Made by a program: the position numbers and the translations under genes. The notes beneath the pieces are model-generated. The model was not told the origin of the DNA. It was given only the letters and a program-made list of their open reading frames with translations, and ran no database searches. Shown piece by piece: positions 60,841 to 64,000 of a stretch of DNA of 64,000 nt; the first letter of the stretch is position 1; each line of letters begins with the position of its first letter. Origin of the DNA: Neolentinus lepideus HHB14362 ss-1 (lineage: Eukaryota > Basidiomycota > Agaricomycetes > Gloeophyllales > Gloeophyllaceae); NCBI GenBank assembly GCA_001632425.1, contig KV425592.1, positions 138,440-202,439 of the forward strand, read 5' to 3'.

Positions 60841-63770
60841 TTATAAATCCTTAAAATTTGGAAATAAATACAGTTAACTATAGTATTAGACATGCTATCA
60901 GGCGCTATAAGAGCGCTTGCTGTTAATTTTGTCATCGGCACCCGCCGCCCTGCTCAATGTCGGTGATGGTGGCAACATACATTGACACTGGGAGCTCACA
61001 ATAAATTCATAAAATTCCTGGATAAATTATATGATATTGAGTCATATTGTATATACACAGGGAACAGTAAATAGTGCGGATATAATATGCTTCTCCTCAA
61101 ATATATTGATTTATCAGACCAAACAACTATCAGAATATAAGATATAGCTTGGAAATGGCTCACCCAGGTACAACAAGCAATAGAATATGGTTGATATATC
61201 TATATTTGACCTGTTAGTCACAGAATACAAGATAGGAAGTGCTCCTGATAAGCCAGAAGCAATGATCTATCAGTCAGAGCAAGAGGGAAGGAAATGGAGG
61301 GAATAAGCAGTCAGAATGCAGTGGAAACGATGGAAACTTACAGTAGAACACATGATTAGAAGTTTCAGATGTCAATACCACCACAGAAGGTGAAGAGGAA
61401 GGCAGAACATTGATTGTCTTGTAGAAAATATGTCAAATCATGGAGGGCATGGATGAAACAATAGAGCTGCAGTAATCCAAGAGACTTACCAAAAACATTT
61501 CTATCATGATCCTAGTAGTCTGTAGGTTCAAGCAAGCCTCTTCACTTGCATTAGGTCAATATATTGGACAAGCATACCAAGTAGTACCTGTACACTTTTC
61601 CGACCCAAGTCATAGCTCACATATTCTATGTACACAGTAAAAATTCTTCAGAGTGTTGGTTGAGGTATAGCAGAGGTAACAATTATCAAAGGAGAGAAAC
61701 ATGTGCAGCAAAAGCAGTCCAGAATGTCAAGGAAGGTAGAGACAAGCTAAGGTCCATCAGGAAAAATCAGAATTACTTTGAGCTCCTTTGAGTACTTCAA
61801 AATTTGAGGAGTATTTCAAAGATCTGCAGTTATTCTGAAGATTCCAAAATAATGAAAGAACTCATAGCTATCAAAGGGCCATACAGGACTTAAGGTTACA
61901 AGACTTCAAATTATCCCATCACTAGTAATAGAGGGTTCATCATTACTATCATTCAATTACTTGTTCTTTCCTTTCCTGTACCATCTACACTTGTTTGACA
62001 TAGACAGGTAAAAATGCATTCTTTGGATGCATATGAAGTCCCCAGCCTATAGCAGGTGGAATATGTTCCATTGCTTTGATTAGTCAGGAGAATACAGTAG
62101 AAGACCAGAAATATCAACAAGAAATATGGAGCAAAGCAGCTGGTGAAGACATGTGAAGACCCCACTGGAAAGCTTGCATGTCCTGGCAGACATTCTCATG
62201 CCACTTCTCACTCAGACTTCATGCTTTCTCAAGAGTGCTCCAGGCTTCAGAGCATCTGTTCTTATCTTTATAATTGTCTGTGACTGCCATACATTTCCAC
62301 ACCCATCTGGAAGCATATTTATGATATACTCTGGTAAGTGGGTAGCCCTGAAGGTTCTACTGAAAAGAAGCCATGTCAAAACCAACAGTCTGATGAAAGG
62401 CCATCAGGCCTCACTAGACTGAGAACAGAGAGTCTTAGTGCACAAGTAGAATGTAGTACACAGTCTATATTCCAAGCAGTAAGACAGGGGGGAAAGGGAA
62501 GTAAAGTACAAGCAGAAATCTGCCGCTTTTAAAGATGAGCAGACAACAGGAAAAGAACTAAGTCTTCTAGCCAATCATAGCATGTGATCCAGAGCCTATG
62601 ATGAAAGGTTCCATGAATGATGCCGCGGTTACATCTGACCTTGTTCTGGATGATGTGGCAGCAATTAGCCAACACATTCAGAAGTCTTGGTATGTCCTGC
62701 TCTCTTGTTTCAATATCTGATCATGTTAGTGTCATAGGCAACACAGAGACAGAAGATGAGGAAGGTGTTAGTGGTCAGGAGATGTCAGTTACAATGTTCC
62801 ATGCCAGGCATCTGGAACTTAGGCTAAGGTAGTCCCATAACCAGGTGAGTTCAATTACTTCATGTCAAGTGTAAATATTGTGGTGGATGATACTTCCTTG
62901 GTCTTTCAGTTTGTATAGATGGTGGAGTGCGATGGGCAGGTGGGTGGAGTTCTCCCAAATTGGACTAGGTGCATTTTCATAAGAAGGGTTGCATGATCCT
63001 GCTGGTACCATGAAAGGGCAGTGCCAATTTCATTGAGGACAGCCTCCCAGGGTGCTGCATTATCAACATTGTTCCCAATCCAGGTGCCAAGTAAGTGTAC
63101 CACTTCCTGGTTTTCAGTAATATGAATGGAAGAGGGGAGGGTCTTTGGGTCAGAGGCAGCAGGAGGGAGGTGATGTATCAATTGGTATTTGATACAATGG
63201 GTATGATCTTAGTATTCTTTAAGTGTTGTATTTGGTACCAGATGAGGGTGGTATGATCATGCTGAGGACACCTGTCATATTACCAGTATCTTCATTTCAA
63301 TTGATGAATATCAAAGAGCTTTTTATATCTTGTGGATGGATGAGACAAGTAACCTGCAAGAATTTGATCAAGTTCTATGAGTTCTTCCTTTGTCTTTGAA
63401 GTTCTTTGGAGAACATGAAAGAAATATATATGTACTTCTAGGTTCTTTAGGATACTTTAGAATATGGGGGGTTTCATTCTGATACTTTGATCACTTTGAT
63501 GTCTCTGGTAACTTAGAAGTCCTATAAGAACTTTAAAGTGGTACAGATTTTTCCTGATGCATCATGGTCAAATTGTGGTCAACAAGTAATTGTTACTTGA
63601 GGCAAATATATAGTTAACTTGCTATATATACATTCTTAAAGTGTGGAAGCCTTTGAGGACAATGTTGCCTTTCACAGCCCCAGGCATAAAAGGCAGAAGA
63701 CCGGATCCACCCAGTTCCAAATGATTGTGTACATACATATATAACATGATTGCTACATAAATGTATCAGC
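60840..63770. mobile_element. CpG-depleted degenerate repeat block
   Basis: About 2.9 kb of AT-rich sequence with only about ten CpG dinucleotides by eye, where the flanking gene DNA has many per 100 bp. ORFs are short and broken. The one recognisable part is the LINE reverse-transcriptase fragment at 62906-63181. The pattern fits old transposon DNA eroded by deamination of methylated CpG. Confidence 0.7.
62906..63181 (-). pseudogene. LINE retrotransposon reverse-transcriptase fragment
   Basis: The minus strand encodes DPKTLPSSIHITENQEVVHLL followed by GTWIGNNVDNAAPWEAVLNEI. This resembles the end of the reverse-transcriptase domain in agaricomycete LINE-like elements, where a LGAWIGN segment is followed by a WxPVLxKI helix and a QMVVGG-type motif; the last is degraded here. 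No endonuclease, no catalytic FADD/YADD box and no RNase H part is readable nearby, so this is an isolated, dead fragment. Confidence 0.65.
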
Positions 63771-64000
63771 CCACATATGAGCATTACAAGGCAGATAAAA
63801 TTTGTCTCGCAAAGTATTCTGCCCTGCACAGATGCGCAGGGACTCTCGAGTACTTCAGCTGCCACCGCCACGGTCCGGACACCCGGCGGGGCCACACTGT
63901 CACTGTGACGCGTTACCGAAAAGGATATGTCAGGCATGAGGCTTAGAAGTTCCACGTTGCTTAGAATCTTGTCCTCGTTTTGTCCTTTTACGTTCATTTA
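63771..64000. other. Window end with normal CpG content
   Basis: CpG returns from about 63800. A minus-strand ORF runs 63997-63614, but half of it lies in the repeat block and it shows no family features, so no gene is called. Confidence 0.3.

Noticed and set aside
63614..63997. 127-codon minus-strand ORF at the window edge
   Set aside because: Straddles the CpG-poor repeat and normal DNA and shows no domain.

Overview
This is nuclear DNA from a filamentous basidiomycete, most likely an agaricomycete. The genes are intron-dense, with introns of about 50-60 nt (GTRNGT donors, YAG acceptors, CTAAC-type branch sites). Two protein types are typical of that group: a TPR-type NB-ARC protein and a LINE fragment of the fungal endonuclease/reverse-transcriptase kind. 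Most genes had to be assembled by eye across introns, so gene limits are firmer than every internal splice site.

Layout. 1-2334 (-): 3'-truncated NLR (NB-ARC/TPR) immune-type receptor with an MLKL/HeLo-like N-terminal bundle. 2335-5896: no firm gene, one possible decayed membrane-protein gene. 5897-10366 (+): large disordered repeat-bearing protein. 12022-13260 (+): scavenger decapping enzyme DcpS. 14117-15633 (-): class I histone deacetylase. 16171-26633 (+): a tandemly duplicated transporter cassette. Unit 1 is an intact MATE gene plus an MFS gene carrying a nonsense codon; unit 2 is a MATE pseudogene plus an intact MFS gene. 27400-29429 (+): GT15 alpha-1,2-mannosyltransferase. 29430-32876: no firm gene. 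32877-34685 (+): unknown multi-pass membrane protein. 35053-36746 (+): snurportin-like protein. 38271-40555 (-): F-box protein. 40786-42618 (+): SAM50 with an apparent one-base frameshift. 43302-44683 (-): transaldolase family. 45087-48173 (+): Sin1/Avo1 of TORC2. 48437-48901 (+): mitochondrial ribosomal protein uS8m. 50685-52208 (+): secreted GPI-anchored-type protein. 52619-54374 (-): conserved unknown. 55308-56351 (+): small conserved unknown. 58424-60257 (+): delta-12 fatty-acid desaturase. 60840-63770: CpG-depleted repeat block with a LINE RT remnant.

Most loci are unrelated housekeeping genes (mRNA decay, chromatin, snRNP import, mitochondrial outer-membrane assembly, TORC2 signalling, mitochondrial translation, glycosylation, lipid desaturation), often in divergent pairs sharing 230-540 bp of upstream DNA. 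The accessory content lies in three places. The duplicated efflux cassette has lost opposite genes in its two copies. The NLR's effector domain is host-like DNA, while its NB-ARC/TPR part is almost free of CpG, with the switch at an intron. The repeat block at the right edge shows the same CpG loss. I found no CRISPR array, rRNA or convincing tRNA.
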